A DNA stretch of 64,000 bases from Endomychus coccineus (Eukaryota > Arthropoda > Insecta > Coleoptera > Endomychidae), in NCBI GenBank assembly GCA_958510875.1, contig OY294068.1, positions 35,010,297-35,074,296 on the forward strand, given 5' to 3'. This document shows positions 12,100-23,786 of the stretch, in pieces (the first letter of the stretch is position 1; each line of letters begins with the position of its first letter). Under the pieces are notes generated by a model. That model was not told the origin of the DNA. It saw only the letters and a program-made list of their open reading frames with translations, and made no database searches. The translations under genes were made by a program, and so were the position numbers.

Positions 12100-13030
12100 C
12101 AAAATCACCCTAGTTGCCTTCACAAGGAAAACAAGCCTTAACCTCAAAATTATCGAATTTGAAGGGAGCGTTATTGAATGGAAGGTTAAAATAAATATCT
12201 GGGAATTACACTAGATAAAAAAACTCCCCTGGAACAAGCATGAAAGAAAGATAACCATCAAAGCCACAAAAGTCCTAATTGTGTGCTGTGGATGTACACG
12301 AAATTAATGAGACCGATCTTCACTCATGGGGCAGTGCTCTGGGGTAACAGAACTAATCGGGCTAGTTCAAGGATAAATCTATCGAAAATCCAAAGACTAG
12401 TATGTGCAATGAGAACAAGTCCAATGGCTGATATAGAAGTTATCATAAGCCTCACACTCCTCCATATGGTAGTGGAGAGTATGCCGTTAAGGATAGCATA
12501 CAGAATGACTGGGAGGGAATCACCAAACTCAAGTATAGACCCCTCCCTGTAAGTCAGCAAAGTTGGGACATGCCCCAAGATGAGATAAAAAAAGGTATAG
12601 CTTCGTGAAAGCATTCAGCACAACGTTGAGTCGCAAAAGCGAATGGGGCAAGAACGTCACCCCAAGACTTGGTAGAAAGGCCATCGAATGGTACACTGAT
12701 GGCTCTAAAACAACAGAAGAAACTGGAATAAGATTACATGAGCCTGAAACCGAATACTCTGATAGCTTAGGCAACTCTCCGAGTATTTCACGAGTGTAAA
12801 ATCACGCTATAGGAAAATGTCTTGAGTTCATAATAGACAGAGACTTCCAAAGACAAAAAAGACATATCGGTTAGTTTTGCAGCCATTATCACGCGGAGCT
12901 CCCACTTAATCATCTCCAAGATGGTCTGAGATGCTTTGAGAAACTCAACCAACTAAACAAGAACAATGCGGTTACCCTCCTCTGTACGCACCAGAGTGAA
13001 GAGCAAATAAACTCAAATAAACTCGTGGGT
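12100..13030 (+). pseudogene. LINE fragment: reverse transcriptase C-terminus plus RNase H
   Basis: This is a relic of a non-LTR retrotransposon ORF2 that carries an RNase H domain. At 12,190-12,220 the frame gives KYLGITLDKK-like residues. Then 12,283-12,430 gives KLMRPIFTHGAVLWGNRTNR and LSKIQRL, the post-palm region of RNase H-bearing LINEs. At 12,686-12,720 EWYTDGSKTTEETG contains the first RNase H aspartate (YTDGSK). Weaker RNase H remnants follow to about 13,020. At least three frame changes and stops are present. The right end is lost, and the left end abuts the P-like MITE. It belongs to an RNase H-containing clade such as R1, LOA, Outcast or I; I cannot decide between them. Confidence 0.75.
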
Positions 13031-13164
13031 GTGTCTAACCATATGTGGAAACAATTGTGCTGTTCCTATTGGTCATATTGATTTGAAATTTTGCAGATCA
13101 CTTTAAAGTGATGAAAATAAAAACTATTGTTTTTGGACGCGGTAGCCCCAATTCGAGTGGTATT

Positions 13165-13570
13165 TCTAACATCCATCTTCATTTTTTCAAATGGAATGAT
13201 AGTATTTTATTAAACCATAAGGACATCTGGGTATAAATGAGTGTGAAATACTCATTTTTAGGTTCAAGTGACGTCATCGATGTGACGCCACGATCTATTT
13301 TATGTCTTTACTCTGTGCAACAAGACTAAACTTCTTGATTCTGTGGTACATTTTGCTAGTTCATGTGACAGCCAGTGTCAGTATAAAACAAGGTTATATT
13401 ATAAAAGTCAACCTGACAAAGGGTCAGAATGAAACATAGAGTTGTGAAACACATAATGTAGACAATTTTGATTAAATTTCAAAGTTACGTAGAGTATAAT
13501 TTAAAGTCTCTCATTAGCGGTTTCTAAATCATTTTCAATATATCTTTTGTTCATACAATCATTTACATGA
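13165..13570. repeat. Dispersed repeat X, copy 1
   Basis: This stretch matches 62,235-62,450 and 63,050-63,240, including CTTCTTGATTCTGTG, TCATGTG, and TTAGCGGTTTCTAAATCATT. Copy 2 is interrupted by a 591-bp MITE, so this copy shows the uninterrupted state. There is no reading frame. The class is unknown. Confidence 0.65.
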
Positions 13571-15320
13571 TCAATTGATCACAGCTTTTTACTTTTATTT
13601 GGAGAATTATTTTATAATGGAAACCATAATTTTGGACATCCTATACGTAATTTATTGTTATTATTAAGTTTCTTCATACCCATTACTATCATCATTTACT
13701 TCTCCTTCCGATTCACTTACAAACACAAACAATCGTGAGTGTGTAAGTAGGTATTTCAAATATATCACTACGAGCAAGTATATATTGTAATAAAGAATCC
13801 GAATGGATATGATAAATAGTAATTATTCTTTCTTATTTCAGTGGAACAAACAACATTATTTTATTGATCCCATTTCTCATATACTGTAGATGAAAAACTT
13901 GGAGAATGAAACACCCTGTAGAAGTAAACTATTGAATTAATAGAAAGCAGGGACTGCAAACACAACTCTAAACCTAGACTGCCCAGACATAAGATATTTC
14001 TCAGAACTTGTGTATTCCACGCCCCGGTTGTCTGGCTTCCCATCGTCATCGGATCTCTTTTTCTATGCCGACACATAATGATTAATTCTTAGAAGGCTTT
14101 TTTCCATATTAGTACCAATAGCTGTTTAAAATTAGCATAAATTAAAAAGTTTAACGCCTGATAGCCTCTTCACCCTAATAAAATGAGCAAAACTGCGAAG
14201 AGCCGCAAGAAACGACGGTTACATTCAAAGTTTAGTGTTTCTATTCAAATTTTATACTACATGTAGGTACATGAATCATTGGGTTCAACAACGTGAATGT
14301 GTAGCTCTCAAAATGTGGATAGACAGAGATTATTAACAAAGAATTTCCACTATATATAGTTCAAAGTCATCATGAAGAAGCTTGTCTACTTATCTAGTTT
14401 TATATAATAACAACATACTTAATGTAAGATCTCTATTATACTTCTATGCCAATTGCCTGTAAAATCTCAAAACCACAGTGCTGAAAAGATACGTAAATCA
14501 CTGTTATAATACGAGAATAATAGCAAATATTTGATCTGTTCCATTGTGTAATTATAAGCCAGTTAATTTTAATAATTTAAATGTTAGATGAATAAAATAT
14601 CCATACCATGATATAAATGTGAAGCTTTGCTTTGAAAAATACAGGCCAAAACACCCCCACATGCTAGACGAATATACCCCACTGGTGGGTATGATTCAGC
14701 TGTTTTCCAAGAAATAGTAATTGTAAAAACCTAATTTGTGCAGAGAAAATCAATGTTTTCAATTCCAGTTATAAGAATAAAATACTCTTCAACATTTTCA
14801 ACCGATCTTCAGTTTTTTCTACATTTTTTAGTTTCATTGGTTTAGATACTAAAACTTGATGTGCCGAAAGTGGACTAGTTTCCCTTATGTTGTCAATTCG
14901 AATAAACTTAATATAATACATAATCAATAAGACGTGTTTCCATGTTAATAGCTGTTCGCGCACAAAAGTTAGGAAATATTTTTTTATATGTATAACGATC
15001 ATACATTTATGCCGCATGATAAGTGTCGGAAAGCAAAGAGTGTGCTAAGAGAAGGAGGTAACAATCATGATACAATAAATACAAGGTAAGATGCTAAAGC
15101 GTCTCTATTACGATCAATTCTACGCATGACGTCACATGACTAGAAAATCCCATATTATTTAAGTAAATGCATTCATTTCTACTGAATAACATGATTATTA
15201 CGTTTATTTATTGTGCCATGCCTGAATTGGACTTTTTATTTGTACTTTTTCATTACAAAGTTTATACAACGACAGACTTTACTAGATTATGATGAAAACT
15301 GGTTATCTTAAGTGATCCGA
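13571..15320. other. Intergenic, nothing recognised
   Basis: AT-rich, unique-looking DNA. Short minus-strand frames near 13,861-14,076 and 14,769-15,017 show no family features. Confidence 0.4.
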
Positions 15321-15417
15321 TCTTTTTTGAATTGAGGAGTGTATCTACGAGTATTGCTATGTTTGACAATTACTCTGACAGAACTCATTCAATGACAGCA
15401 TCCTGGTTCTTATATAA

Positions 15418-15672
15418 TTCAATAGAACTGACAGAGAAACGTTCTGGGTAGTACAAACAAGCTTAAGGATTTTTTGCCCAATTGGCCACAATTTCGTGTA
15501 ACTACATTAAGAGATTTAGGATTAAATTTTCTGAATGATGAAGATAACTTAGATAATTTAACATAGGATTATAAAGATGAATAAACTTAAAACATTGAAC
15601 CATAGGCGGGATTCGAACCCACATGCATTGATGTCTAATCCAGTGTGTTTACCAATTACACGACTTTGGTCT
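15418..15672 (-). repeat. tRNA-derived SINE-like repeat, copy 2
   Basis: The head at 15,597-15,668 reads GTGTAATTGGTAAACACAC and GGGTTCGAATCCC on the minus strand. The body matches copies 1 and 3. It is preceded at 15,325-15,417 by the hairpin-arm module also seen at 3,829-3,890 and 16,320-16,395. The anticodon arm is disrupted, so it is not a tRNA gene. Confidence 0.65.
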
Positions 15673-15689
15673 TTGATCTCTAATTTTTT

Positions 15690-16205
15690 GTAATAATTTG
15701 TAATAACATACAGCTGCATATTGAAACGTTCCAACCAGTCACCTAATTGGCTTGTCACAGATCGCGATTCATTCTCTAATTTTCTGTTATAATTGTTGTA
15801 GGGAGTTTTATAAGAATTTTGGCACAAGTGTAAAATCAATTATGCCAAATATTATCCTACATTTGAAGTTTTTCATGTAAACCTTCCATGTACAGGAGAA
15901 AGGTATCTATTGAAATGGGAGACCTATTCCCCTAACTGTCTTACAACTGCTCGTGATTCATTCTCTAATTTTTTGTAATAATGTGTGCCCAAGTGTAAAA
16001 TCAAATATTAATTGTCTCAGATTATTTGCAAGATCTACAGTTTTCCATATTAGCCTCTCACGTTCAGAAGAACGAGGTATTTTGTAATGTCAGAACGAGT
16101 CACCTACCTGTCTTATTATTGATCGCGATTCAATCTCTAATTTTTTGCTTCAATTGTTGTAGAAAGTTCTCTGAGACTTTGGACCCAAATATAAAATATA
16201 CCCTT
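15690..16205. repeat. Three diverged tandem units of about 170-190 bp
   Basis: TTCTCTAATTTT or close variants recur near 15,772, 15,961 and 16,133, each after a GTGATTCA/GCGATTCA-like motif and before an AAGTGTAAAAT-like motif. The units are strongly diverged. I see no coding function. Confidence 0.5.
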
Positions 16206-16395
16206 ATGTTTTTGTAAATATAAACCACGGAAAGGATAGCAGATCATTGATGAACACAATGCGATTCGATGCTTCGCTATAGATCAACTATTCACGCACA
16301 TTCATCTAAAGTTCAATCGTTTTGAATTGAATAGTATCTGTGAGTATTGCTACGGTTGACAATTACTTTGACAGAACTCATTCAATAACAGCATC

Positions 16396-16613
16396 CTGGT
16401 TCTTATATATTTCAATAGAACTGACAGAGAAATGTTCTGGGTAAGTATAAACAAGCTCAAGGATTGTTTGCCTAATTAGCGACAATTTCGTGTAAGTACA
16501 TCAAGAGATATAGAATTAAATTTTCTGAATTATGAAGATAACCATGGGCGGGATTCGAACCCACATTCCTGGATGTATAGTCCAGTGTGGTTACCAATTA
16601 CACTACTTTGGTT
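16396..16613 (-). repeat. tRNA-derived SINE-like repeat, copy 3
   Basis: The minus strand of 16,541-16,613 has the best preserved head. It has a GTGT/ACAC D stem, a CTGGA/TCCAG anticodon stem with loop CTATACA, and a T arm GTGGG TTCGAAT CCCGC. Only about five of seven acceptor pairs form. The hairpin-arm module precedes the copy at 16,205-16,395. Confidence 0.65.
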
Positions 16614-16614
16614 A

Positions 16615-17055
16615 ATTAAAACCCTAGCAAATTCCTATATGCGTCTTTATAATGTTAATAGTATATTTTAGGTAGAATGCTCAAATAGCAATATTTCTAT
16701 TTCAACCTTTTCCTATTACTTCTTAGATCTTTAACATCTGGTTCGAAAGTGGATACTTGAGCTTTAATATTTTGGTTTCAGTCGTATTCAAACATTGCTT
16801 GAAATGACTTCGAATTTTATAAGAACGTTGCTAAGCAGTGGATTCTTGATACATATTCATATACTTAAAACATTAATGTGTTACAATTTCGATTCATCGT
16901 GTTTTTGTTCGTTTCGGCGACGTGGGCATTTATAATTGAAATTAGTACGATAAGGACGTTTTGTGATGATACAATTAGTTTTAAGAAATCCCGTTTCAGA
17001 CATTGATACGTCTTCTGATGATGGTCGTGAGACCGAAACAATAAGTGTAAGACCC
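16615..17055 (+). mobile_element. Penelope-like element terminal region (pLTR-like), copy A
   Basis: This non-coding segment recurs inverted at 37,490-38,060 and directly at 51,590-52,010. Its start (AATTAAAACCCTAGCAAATTCC) also follows the PLE coding relic at 39,600-39,700, which identifies the family. The 3' part contains TTTCGGCGACGTGGGCATTT and a hammerhead-ribozyme-like motif at 16,991-17,039. PLE terminal repeats are known to carry hammerhead ribozymes. Confidence 0.7.
16991..17039 (+). ncRNA. Hammerhead-ribozyme-like motif in PLE terminal repeat
   Basis: Stem I: AGAC (16,998-17,001) pairs with GTCT (17,010-17,013). Core box: CTGATGA (17,015-17,021). Stem II: GGTC/GACC closed by the GTGA loop (17,023-17,034). 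Second core box: GAAAC (17,035-17,039). All invariant core bases are present. Stem III is short, as in other PLE hammerheads, and the candidate cleavage triplet around 16,994-16,997 differs from the other copies. One extra T sits between stem I and the core. Cleavage activity is inference. Confidence 0.55.
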
Positions 17056-17515
17056 TCTATATTGATATGTTTATAAACGTCTTCAACCTACAGATAAATA
17101 ACCATAAAATAATTTCATCCGTGTTTTGACGGGCAATTGAGACGGGCTAACGACACTGTTGTTTAGATTGGAGTCTGTTGCCAAACTTATCGCTGACTAT
17201 GCGATGCAGGGGTGTTTTTAAAACACACGTACACTATCGAAGAAGGCTTAGAGTTAAATTTAAATAACTATTGAATTCATTCATTCATTCGAGTCTTGTT
17301 TCTCTTATATATAAGGCAGTATATTAAAGAAAATACGTTTACCTAAATTGTGCTAACATTGTGATAGTGTCAAATTACAAGAAAGGGTAAGTTTTCTCAC
17401 AGAGCATACTTAAGTCTTATTCGTTTGAATTGATGTTTTAATATTATTCAAATAATCCACTTTAAAAGATATTTTGATTACCGCTTGTTAACTGTTTTGC
17501 CTGTAGACAATTGTA
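17056..17515. other. Intergenic, nothing recognised
   Basis: AT-rich; no frame, repeat or RNA structure that I can support. Confidence 0.4.
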
Positions 17516-17518
17516 TTA

Positions 17519-18121
17519 TTGTTTCTTGTTGATATTTTGAGCTGGTCTAAGAAACCATTGCACGACTCTTTAAAGTATTCAACAAGGCTTTGTGTCTGGA
17601 GGGGACCCTCGCGTTTTGGTGTCCATTGCACTCCTCAGTACAAAGTGTTATTGTCAAGTGATCTAGATCAGTGTTTATTGTTGCTTGTTAATATTTTGAG
17701 CTGGTCTAAGAAACCATTGCACGACTCTTTAAAGTATTTAACAAGGCTTTGTGTCTGGAGGGGACCCTCGCGTTTTGGTGTCCATTGCACTCCTCAGTAC
17801 AAAGTGTTATTGTCAAGTGATCTAGATCAGTGTTTATTGTTGCTTGTTAATATTTTGAGCTGGTCTAAGAAACCATTGCACGACTCTTTAAAGTATTTAA
17901 CAAGGCTTTGTGTCTGGAGGGGACCCTCGCGTTTTGGTGTCCATTGCACTCCTCAGTACAAAGTGTTATTTCCACTTGTTAATATTTTGAGCTGCTCTAA
18001 GAAACCATTGCACGACTCTTTAAAGTATTTAACAAGGCTTTGTGTCTGGAGGGGACTCACGCGTTTTGGTGTCCATTGCACTCCTCAGTACAGAGGGTTT
18101 TTACTAAGTGATCTAGATCGG
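17519..18121 (+). repeat. 159-bp tandem repeat, four units, open in one frame
   Basis: GAGCTGGTCTAAG or its variant starts at 17,539, 17,698, 17,857 and 17,989, giving periods of 159, 159 and 132 bp (27 bp deleted in the last). Since 159 is 53 codons and 27 is 9 codons, a frame stays open through all units, giving 201 codons from an ATG at 17,519. The repeated peptide includes SWSKKPLHDSLKY and RFGVHCTPQY. I recognise no domain. The first three units are nearly identical, so amplification is recent. A satellite is more likely than a protein gene. Confidence 0.7.
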
Positions 18122-19205
18122 TAAGATGGTTGCTACGGTATTGAGTATAAGTATAACTCGATACATTTGTTCAGGCATTACCGTTTTCAGTACAATGAGT
18201 TTAAAGGTAAATTGTTTATAATAATCAGATTAATGATAATGGTTGAGTATGTCTGAAGTATTTACATTAATGCTACAACTCAGTATTTACAGTTTTAAGA
18301 TGTTTACTAAGTCACTGCACTTATATCTAAATTTAGTAAAGTAGTGTCACTGTAGAATGAGTATGCTCAGAAGCTTTAATTCTTTCCAGGTATGCCATTG
18401 ACCATCCTAAGACAAGAGTCTCCCAATCGTCCAGTTGTTTTTACAAGGTGGTTATTTTATTAATATTCCGGCTAAATATTATTTTACATGCATTATAATT
18501 TTCTATTTTTTCATGTCACTAGGGCTGATCAATATTATAAATAGTCTATACTAGAGTGATGACTTTTAAATTCAGTTAAACCAGATTAAATGTCAGTCAG
18601 GGAACATCTCTCTTACATAAGCATGTTAGTGGGGCCTATTTCGCGAGAATTTATTTCTAATTCATACCTGGGTGAAGAATCGTTATTAATTTATTTCTTT
18701 CTAATCATTTCCAATATATTTTCGATTCCCACGAGTGAGAAAAGCTAGTGATCTATGGATCATAGTTAATTTTAATATGTTTCTCCATCCGTTAATATAT
18801 TCATTGTAAAACAATATCGGTCGAATTATAGCTAACTAAGTTGTTTAAGAATTATACGCAGCTCCTATGGTAGGACATTAATGTATCAACTGTTAATAAT
18901 TTATGTATAAGCTAGGTATAGTACCGTACCGATGAATTATCAAAACGTAATGTAATAAATATTATTTGACGTGCAGATAGAAATATGATATTAACAATCA
19001 CGCTTCTCGTATTGTCGCACCTCCTTTGTATTGAGCAGTATATGGGATGGGTTTAATACCTCGAAGTAACACATTTATTGATATTATAGATTTGTACTAA
19101 TGTACTATGCTGCATAATCATCTAATGCTAATTTATACAACTTTCCAACAGTACGTATTTCGGAATCTAACAACGTTAACTTATTTTTTGCGCGATAATT
19201 AATAA
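18122..19205. other. Intergenic, nothing recognised
   Basis: AT-rich unique DNA with no long frame. Confidence 0.4.
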
Positions 19206-19209
19206 TAAA

Positions 19210-19490
19210 ACTAGAGCCTGTGCCAGAATCCGAAAAGCAAACCGACTGAAGGCCTGGAAGATATACCGTTACCGTGGTAACGCAACGCAGAGAGAAACTA
19301 CTTTCGAGATAAGAAATAAATGAGGCTGTGCGAACGGGCTCGAATTCAAAGTTACAGCATGAGCATAGTGGAGTACAGAGTTGGTCGGTCCGTTGGGTTG
19401 CTGTTGCTGCTATCCCAACAGAAGCTTGACGAAAGCGAGGGCGTAGTGAAGGCTGTCTTTACGCCTTCGTACTGATGTGATGTGTATTTT
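19210..19490. promoter_or_regulatory. CpG-rich promoter-like block with RFX-type X-box
   Basis: GC and CpG content rise abruptly within AT-rich DNA. The inverted motif GTTACCGTGGTAAC (19,268-19,281) fits the RFX-factor X-box consensus GTNRCC N0-3 RGYAAC exactly. No long frame occurs, so this would be a promoter or untranslated exon of a host gene whose coding exons lie outside or are not recognised. Direction cannot be told. Confidence 0.35.
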
Positions 19491-20306
19491 AGTTTTATCA
19501 ATAATGTTGAGTTCTATGATAATTATTCTCGCTCCTGCAGGCATTAATTCATTTCTTGTTTAATAGGTGAAAATCGGTTATTACTTTCTACAACATTTCA
19601 AGTTGTATGAATCGCCAAAAATGGTTACTGGATAGGAAATGATGAATTTTGTTCCTAATTTTCATTCTCTATCGTCGTATTTACACCTTGTCCCAGTCGT
19701 AATATGTTCTGAGCAAAAAAGTTCATACAAACATACCCTCTACCTCGCCTATTTAAAGAGAAGAACAATTAAGTTGGGACCCGCCCAGCCAACTTTATTT
19801 TTCTAAATGGCAACCTACATTTTGTATCAGTTTTCCGGTATCTACATAAAAAATGAAAGGTACTTTTTGTATTACTTCTTTCTGTAAATATGGCCACGGT
19901 TTTCGAGATTTTCAGCAAGCAAGATTTTTCTCGGATATTCGTCACTCATAATATCTGAAATTATAAAATTGTGATTTTTGATCATATTTTATACGTTGGT
20001 GACTCCCTCACTGGCGAATATACGAAGCTGAAGTTATATTAGCAGGGTCCTGCAACAATGGCGCGGTGTTCCATATTTCCATTTAGGAAACAGATAGAAA
20101 TAGGAATGTTTATCGATCTCTACAAGATAATAAGATTGCCAGTCATACACTGTGTTATATTTCTTCTGGGCGAGTCCCATTGGTTCTAAGTGGCAACCCA
20201 TATTTTGCCATGAAAAATAATGCAATCAACAGAGCATCAAATATCGATTCTGTTAAAATAATAATGAAGAATAGTGAACTGATAATAATACAGATAATAT
20301 ATACTT
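19491..20306. other. Intergenic, nothing recognised
   Basis: AT-rich; the minus-strand 63-codon frame at 20,034-20,225 has no family features. Confidence 0.4.
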
Positions 20307-21830
20307 TTTCCGACGACCACATGCGAAAATGAGAAATAGCACACTATTTAGTTACTTCGAAAATGACAAATATCACCCTAGAGATGAAAAGTTAAATATC
20401 ACACTAGAGTGACATGTGTATCTACAGCTATATGTATTGCATAATGGAATTGAAGTGTGCTTTGAAATTAATATTGCGAAAAACATCAGATAAACTTTAG
20501 AAGTGTCAGTTTTGCATATGCATCATTCTTATCATATACAAAACCGTGAAAATAGTATCTAAAATTCCATAAAACATGGATGCAGAGATTAATAGTGATG
20601 ATCAATGTACTCCACCTGAAATTGAAGAGGCCGCAAAATTAACATCACTAAATTTACTGCCTGAAAATTCCAAAAGAAGGTACGAATACGCTTACGATCA
20701 ATTTCTTTTATGGCGAAGAAATAAGGAAATAAGAAGCTCCTTGCGTTTTGCTTGCATACATGGTTGAACTTTCCAATAGAATCCAATGCTCAACATTATG
20801 AACTAATTATTCTATTTTGCGTACCACTTTATCCATTCACCACAATATAGATATCTCCAAATATAGTAAACTTAAGGCATTTTTAAAAAGGAAAAGTGAC
20901 GGATATAAACCGAAAAAAGCTAAAATTTTGACGCAACAAGGAATTTGTGAATTTATAAATAAAGCTTCCGATGAGATTCATTTACTTACAAAGGTAAGTC
21001 ATCGGTATTTAAACAAAGTCTATACATTTATTTAATTATGGTTTTCTTAGGTTGTATTGGTTATGGGTATATCTGGTGCATGTCGCAAGCAAGAACTTAC
21101 CCAGTTATGTATAAATAACATTGAAGATTTGGAGACTGCGGCTGTCATTCAAATTAATAATACAAAAAATAAATGCTGTCGCAAGTTCACTATTACTGGA
21201 AACTGTTATAGCATATATAAAAAATATATGCCAATCTAAGACTGCCAACTACCGAAACACGCTTTTTTCTTAATTATAGAGACCAAAAATGCGCAAAACA
21301 AGTAGTGGGCATTAACAAAATTGGAAATATACCTAGAGTTGTGGCTAAATTTTTAAATCTAAAGGATCCTGAAAAATACACAGGGCACTCATTTCGCCGT
21401 TCTTCTGCTACTATATTAGTAGATGCAGGAGAAGATCTAACTTCTCTAAAAAGACATGGGGGTTGGAAATCGTCCAAAGTCGAATATGTTGACGATTCTG
21501 CTACTAACAGGTTAAATATTACCAATAAAATTATGGGTGCCATCAGCAGTACTTCGAAAGCCGCCACTCCGCCTCTTCGAGAAACTGACATCGAGTCTAC
21601 TACTGTACATAGTGTACAAATAATAGAGAGAAATCTGTCTAACTCCTCATTGCAAAGTCCATTACAATTTACTAATAATAATAATAATAATATTACTTTT
21701 AATTTCTACAATTCTAAGCAGTAATCTTGTTCAATTGTTACTTTTCTTTGTAAAATTCTCAAATTCTCAAAATAAAGTGAAAATATATTAATTTTTTTGC
21801 AATTATTCATTAATCTGTGGTCATCGGAAA
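20307..21830 (+). mobile_element. Crypton-type element with matching 15-bp flanking inverted motifs
   Basis: A tyrosine-recombinase relic lies between TTTCCGACGACCACA (20,307-20,321) and, inverted, TGTGGTCATCGGAAA (21,816-21,830), which match at 14 of 15 positions. Cryptons usually lack terminal inverted repeats, so these may be recombination-site arms or coincidence. The exact element ends are not established. Confidence 0.45.
20576..21724 (+). pseudogene. Crypton tyrosine recombinase, broken, with a retained GT-AG intron
   Basis: Tyrosine recombinases of Cryptons cut and rejoin DNA through a covalent Tyr intermediate. The N-terminal part (20,576-20,990) contains SKRRYEYAYDQFLLWRR and, in another frame, SILRTTLSIHHNIDISKYSK. 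A likely 57-nt intron runs from GTAAGT (20,994) to CTTAG (21,050). After it come VMGISGACRKQEL with the first catalytic Arg, then YTGHSFRRSSATILVDAG with the H-x-x-R pair, LKRHGGWKS with the second His, and EYVDDS with the probable nucleophile Tyr. The tail is low-complexity Asn-rich. Frame changes near 20,750 and 21,236 and a stop near 20,798 inactivate it. The catalytic residues of the last segment are intact. Confidence 0.8.
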
Positions 21831-21837
21831 AATAGTG

Positions 21838-21955
21838 TACATTACTTGTGTGGAAAGTGCCATTTCACACTCGTGGGATTGACAACATTCTCCCACTCAT
21901 GTGAAATGGGTCACTTTCCACACTAGTAACGTAATATACTATTCATGATATTCAG
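21838..21955. repeat. Imperfect hairpin at the Crypton right flank
   Basis: TACATTACTTGTGTGGAAAGTG on the left pairs with CACTTTCCACACTAGTAACGTA on the right, together with ATTTCACACTCGTGGGA and TCCCACTCATGTGAAAT nearer the loop. It could mark the element's terminus or a site resembling a recombinase target. Confidence 0.6.
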
Positions 21956-23786
21956 TGGTTTAGGAACTTACGAAATACACAATTTTATTTATTTAAGCTT
22001 TCGCAATGATGAAACGTATTTGAAGACATAAAGTACATAGTTCAGTTTAGTAGTGACCTATTTATATTTATTATTTTGAGGTAAAATGTCATAAACACTT
22101 CTTTACTGTAAATCGATGTTATATCCCTCAAAGGCATGAAATTCGAGGTTTCATTTAATCACAGAGTGTAAAAGTTTGAATCTTGAAAAAAATGATAAAG
22201 ATACATTCCAACTGGTAAAATAATACATGAATTTTCTGTTAGTTAATACACATCCTACATAATATTCTCGATATTTGAGTCATTATTTCAATGCTTAGAA
22301 GAAATTGATATGTGGAGGAACTTAGAATACCAAAAAATCATAGAATCCTGGTAAGGCAATCTTTTCATCAAAAATGAGAACTAACAAGTTTTCGAAACTC
22401 AAGTTGTCTTGACGACTTCTCATTATCATGTCTCAGAGCAATTCAATCTATTTTCTTCCTCATCAAGAAACTTCAACCGCCACGTGACACCCAGCTGAAA
22501 TTTAACGGAGCAACTCTAAGAAACCCTTTAAATATTCGCCATATTACAAATTGTACTTAGGCAAGAATTTCATTTTGGCAACCATTAATATTAATCTAGT
22601 GCCATCAATATAACGAAATTACTTCACTCTTAGCCACTCCCAGTGAGACGATTAAGGCACCAGCTTGCGGATACTGAAGGATTTATAAAGTTCTTCAGTA
22701 TTCTGCTGGTTCACTCTACTTCCCTGTGTGCAGAGAAGTTATTTGGAAGGCATGTGTATGAGGGGGATGTAGAAACTATCACGCTTTAATTTCTCTGCGA
22801 AGTACAGGAATGCGGAATAATAATAAATCTTTGATCTCATCGTTTCGATATTTGCACTTTTATGGAGTAGAATTGTCTATAAAATCCATAATAAGAAATC
22901 ATAATTTTGTTGGTAACCCTTGACAAAATGCAAAAATAATTCAAGCACGGCTCATTGCTTATTTAGGCAACTCCAGCTCTAGCAATAGCACATTGCAGAA
23001 ACAATTTTATTGTTTTAGATTGAATTTTGGAATAATTTAAAATGTCTTCCGGCGTTTCTGAAACATTTCACCTAGCTTTAAGTAAAAATCACCAATCTGG
23101 ATGAAAATTCTTCAACAAAAACTTGTGTTGAAGTAAAAATCATCTCTCAAATTTATAGTCATCAGAATAATACATATTTAAACAACTACGTACGAAGTAG
23201 ATATTAAATTTATGTGCAGGAAAATACTTCGACTTAGAAAAATTATTTCAGCTGATCTAGAAATTATTTTCAATGACAGCGACATGTCTTTAAATCAATT
23301 AGAATCCGAGATTTATGGAATTTCGCGCATTTTATCCATTTCTATAGACATTTAACTTATACTGAATGCTTAACAATATTAATATGATTATTTCTTGATA
23401 TTTCTAACATACAATAGATACATTCAAGTCAAGTCATTTATTCATTCATTCAAGAAAAATATTTACAGAATATTCCCAAATAATACATGTTTCACAGTGC
23501 TATTATAATTATTACTATTATTTATTTAAGTATTTAAAATGTTTTGAGGACATTCCCAAATAATACATTAAATTAAATATACAAATATGATATTAATATT
23601 ATTTCTAAAACATTATAAGAACTATCTACAAAAATTAATTCAAAAGTTTTTTAATTTAGTAATTTTGTTTTAATTGAAGAGTTTTTATTTTAGGAATCGA
23701 AATTTGAAGGATGTCAATTGACTGAGACATGTTATTTAAGATCATGCATGATTCTTTTCACTTTCAGTTCAAGCCTCAAGCCTGTC
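21956..23786. other. Intergenic, nothing recognised
   Basis: Long AT-rich stretch. TTCCCAAATAATACAT occurs twice (near 23,473 and 23,552), a short direct duplication. No gene is seen. Confidence 0.4.
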
